A DNA stretch of 5,560 bases. It comes from Candidatus Nanopelagicales bacterium (lineage in GTDB: Bacteria; Actinomycetota; Actinomycetes; S36-B12). The position numbers and the translations under genes were made by a program. The notes under the pieces are model-generated. The model searched no databases. It was not told the origin of the DNA and saw only the letters and a program-made list of their open reading frames with translations. This document shows, in pieces, positions 5,042 through 5,560 of this stretch. The stretch lies in the NCBI GenBank assembly GCA_023264215.1, contig JALQSY010000123.1, forward strand, positions 1 to 5,560, given 5' to 3'. Position 1 is the first letter of the stretch. Every line of letters starts with the position of its first letter.

Positions 5042-5560
5042 CTACTCCGGTGGCGTGAACGCCTGGGTCCGCGACATGCCGGCGGCCCGCCCCTTAGCGG
5101 CGATGACGGTCGCCATCTTGCGCGATGCCTCGTCGATCATCTCGTCGCCGAGCATCACCGCGCCCTTCGCCCCGCCCTCGGCAGAGGTGTAGTAGGCGTA
5201 GGCATCGAGGATCAGCTCGGCCTGGTCGTAATCCTCCTGGCGCGGGCTGTAGACCTCGTTGGCGACGTCCACCTGGCCCGGGTGCAGCACCCATTTGCCA
5301 TCGAAGCCGAGCGCCGCACTGCGCGACGCGACCCGCCGGTAGCCGTCGACGTCCTTGATGGCGAGATAGGGACCGTCGATCGCGAGCTTGTCGTGCGCCC
5401 GCGCTGCCATGAGGATGCGCATGAGGATGTAGTGATACGCATCCCCGACGTCGTAGCCCGGTGGCTGCTCGCCGACGACGAGCGACTTCATGTTGATGCT
5501 CGCCATGAAGTCCGCCGGGCCGAAGATGATCGTCTCGACGCGCGGGGAGGCCGCCGCGAT
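5042..5560 (-). CDS. CitE-like HpcH/HpaI family CoA-ester lyase, C-terminal part (5' end outside window)
   Basis: This is the last 172 residues of a Mg-dependent lyase of the citrate lyase beta / malyl-CoA lyase family, which cleaves or condenses beta-hydroxyacyl-CoA esters. The frame is open to the window edge, so the ATG at 5506 is internal. Numbering from the edge, IIFGPADFMAS (11-21) holds the family's metal-ligand Asp (D17). AIDGPYLAIKD (60-70) and GFDGKWVLHPGQ (85-96) are further active-site signatures, and the helical C-terminal part around MLGDEMIDEASRKMA (136-150) completes the fold. The family usually has 270-320 residues, so about 60% is seen. From memory the sequence is close to mycobacterial Rv2498c, an (R)-3-hydroxy-3-methylglutaryl-CoA-type lyase located in a leucine catabolism region with a FadE. 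That would fit the acyl-CoA dehydrogenase nearby. Citramalyl- or malyl-CoA lyase activity remains possible. True citrate lyase is unlikely, as no citD/citF partners are visible. Confidence 0.92.
   Translation of the reverse strand: MAAASPRVETIIFGPADFMASINMKSLVVGEQPPGYDVGDAYHYILMRILMAARAHDKLAIDGPYLAIKDVDGYRRVASRSAALGFDGKWVLHPGQVDVANEVYSPRQEDYDQAELILDAYAYYTSAEGGAKGAVMLGDEMIDEASRKMATVIAAKGRAAGMSRTQAFTPPE

Noticed and set aside
4821..5192. 123-codon open frame on the + strand covering the 4879-5041 gap
   Set aside because: It begins inside the antisense of the J-domain gene and ends in the antisense of the lyase gene, with no ribosome site or recognisable protein features.
5504..5506. ATG as the start of a short lyase gene
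   Set aside because: The 18 codons upstream to the window edge carry the family motif IIFGPADF in frame, so the gene continues beyond the window.

Overview
The window is high-GC chromosomal DNA from an actinobacterium. It is very probably a member of the Microbacteriaceae such as Microbacterium. That guess rests on base composition, the feel of the protein families, TANNNT-type -10 hexamers placed directly before start codons, and a CitE-like lyase close to the mycobacterial type. No database search was possible. I see no mobile element, tRNA, rRNA, CRISPR array or clear sign of gene transfer.

Layout, left to right: (1) the 3' part of a DEAD-box RNA helicase gene on the + strand (1-737, 5' end outside the window); (2) on the - strand, a long protein joining a DUF2332 domain to a C-terminal Nudix hydrolase domain (734-2161); (3) on the + strand, a six-helix Pr6Pr-type membrane protein (2231-2953), transcribed divergently from gene 2 out of a 69-bp gap; (4) on the - strand, a complete acyl-CoA dehydrogenase (2950-4155); (5) on the - strand, a J-domain membrane protein (4186-4878); (6) on the - strand, the 3' part of a CitE-like (HpcH/HpaI family) CoA-ester lyase (5042-5560, 5' end outside the window). 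Coding density is very high. The longest gene-free stretch is 4879-5041 (163 bp), which holds the promoter of gene 5 and an inverted repeat just behind gene 6.

Genes 4 and 6 fit one pathway, namely branched-chain or other acyl-CoA catabolism, where an acyl-CoA dehydrogenase and a CitE-like beta-hydroxyacyl-CoA lyase are often neighbours (compare the fadE19 / Rv2498c leucine region of Mycobacterium tuberculosis). The J-domain membrane protein sits between them and has no obvious metabolic link. Genes 1-3 look like unrelated housekeeping or accessory genes packed end to end.

The more curious observations are at the level of gene ends. Both convergent gene pairs overlap by exactly one CTAG, so the two genes read their TAG stop codons from opposite strands of the same four bases. 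All six genes end in TAG. By eye, CTAG occurs nowhere in coding interiors, only at gene boundaries. The same hexamer TAGCCT lies 6-8 bases before three of the four visible starts (a leaderless-promoter arrangement) and 27 bases before the fourth. I do not see a convincing new multi-gene system; the DUF2332-Nudix fusion and the J-domain membrane protein are the best candidates for uncharacterised biochemistry.
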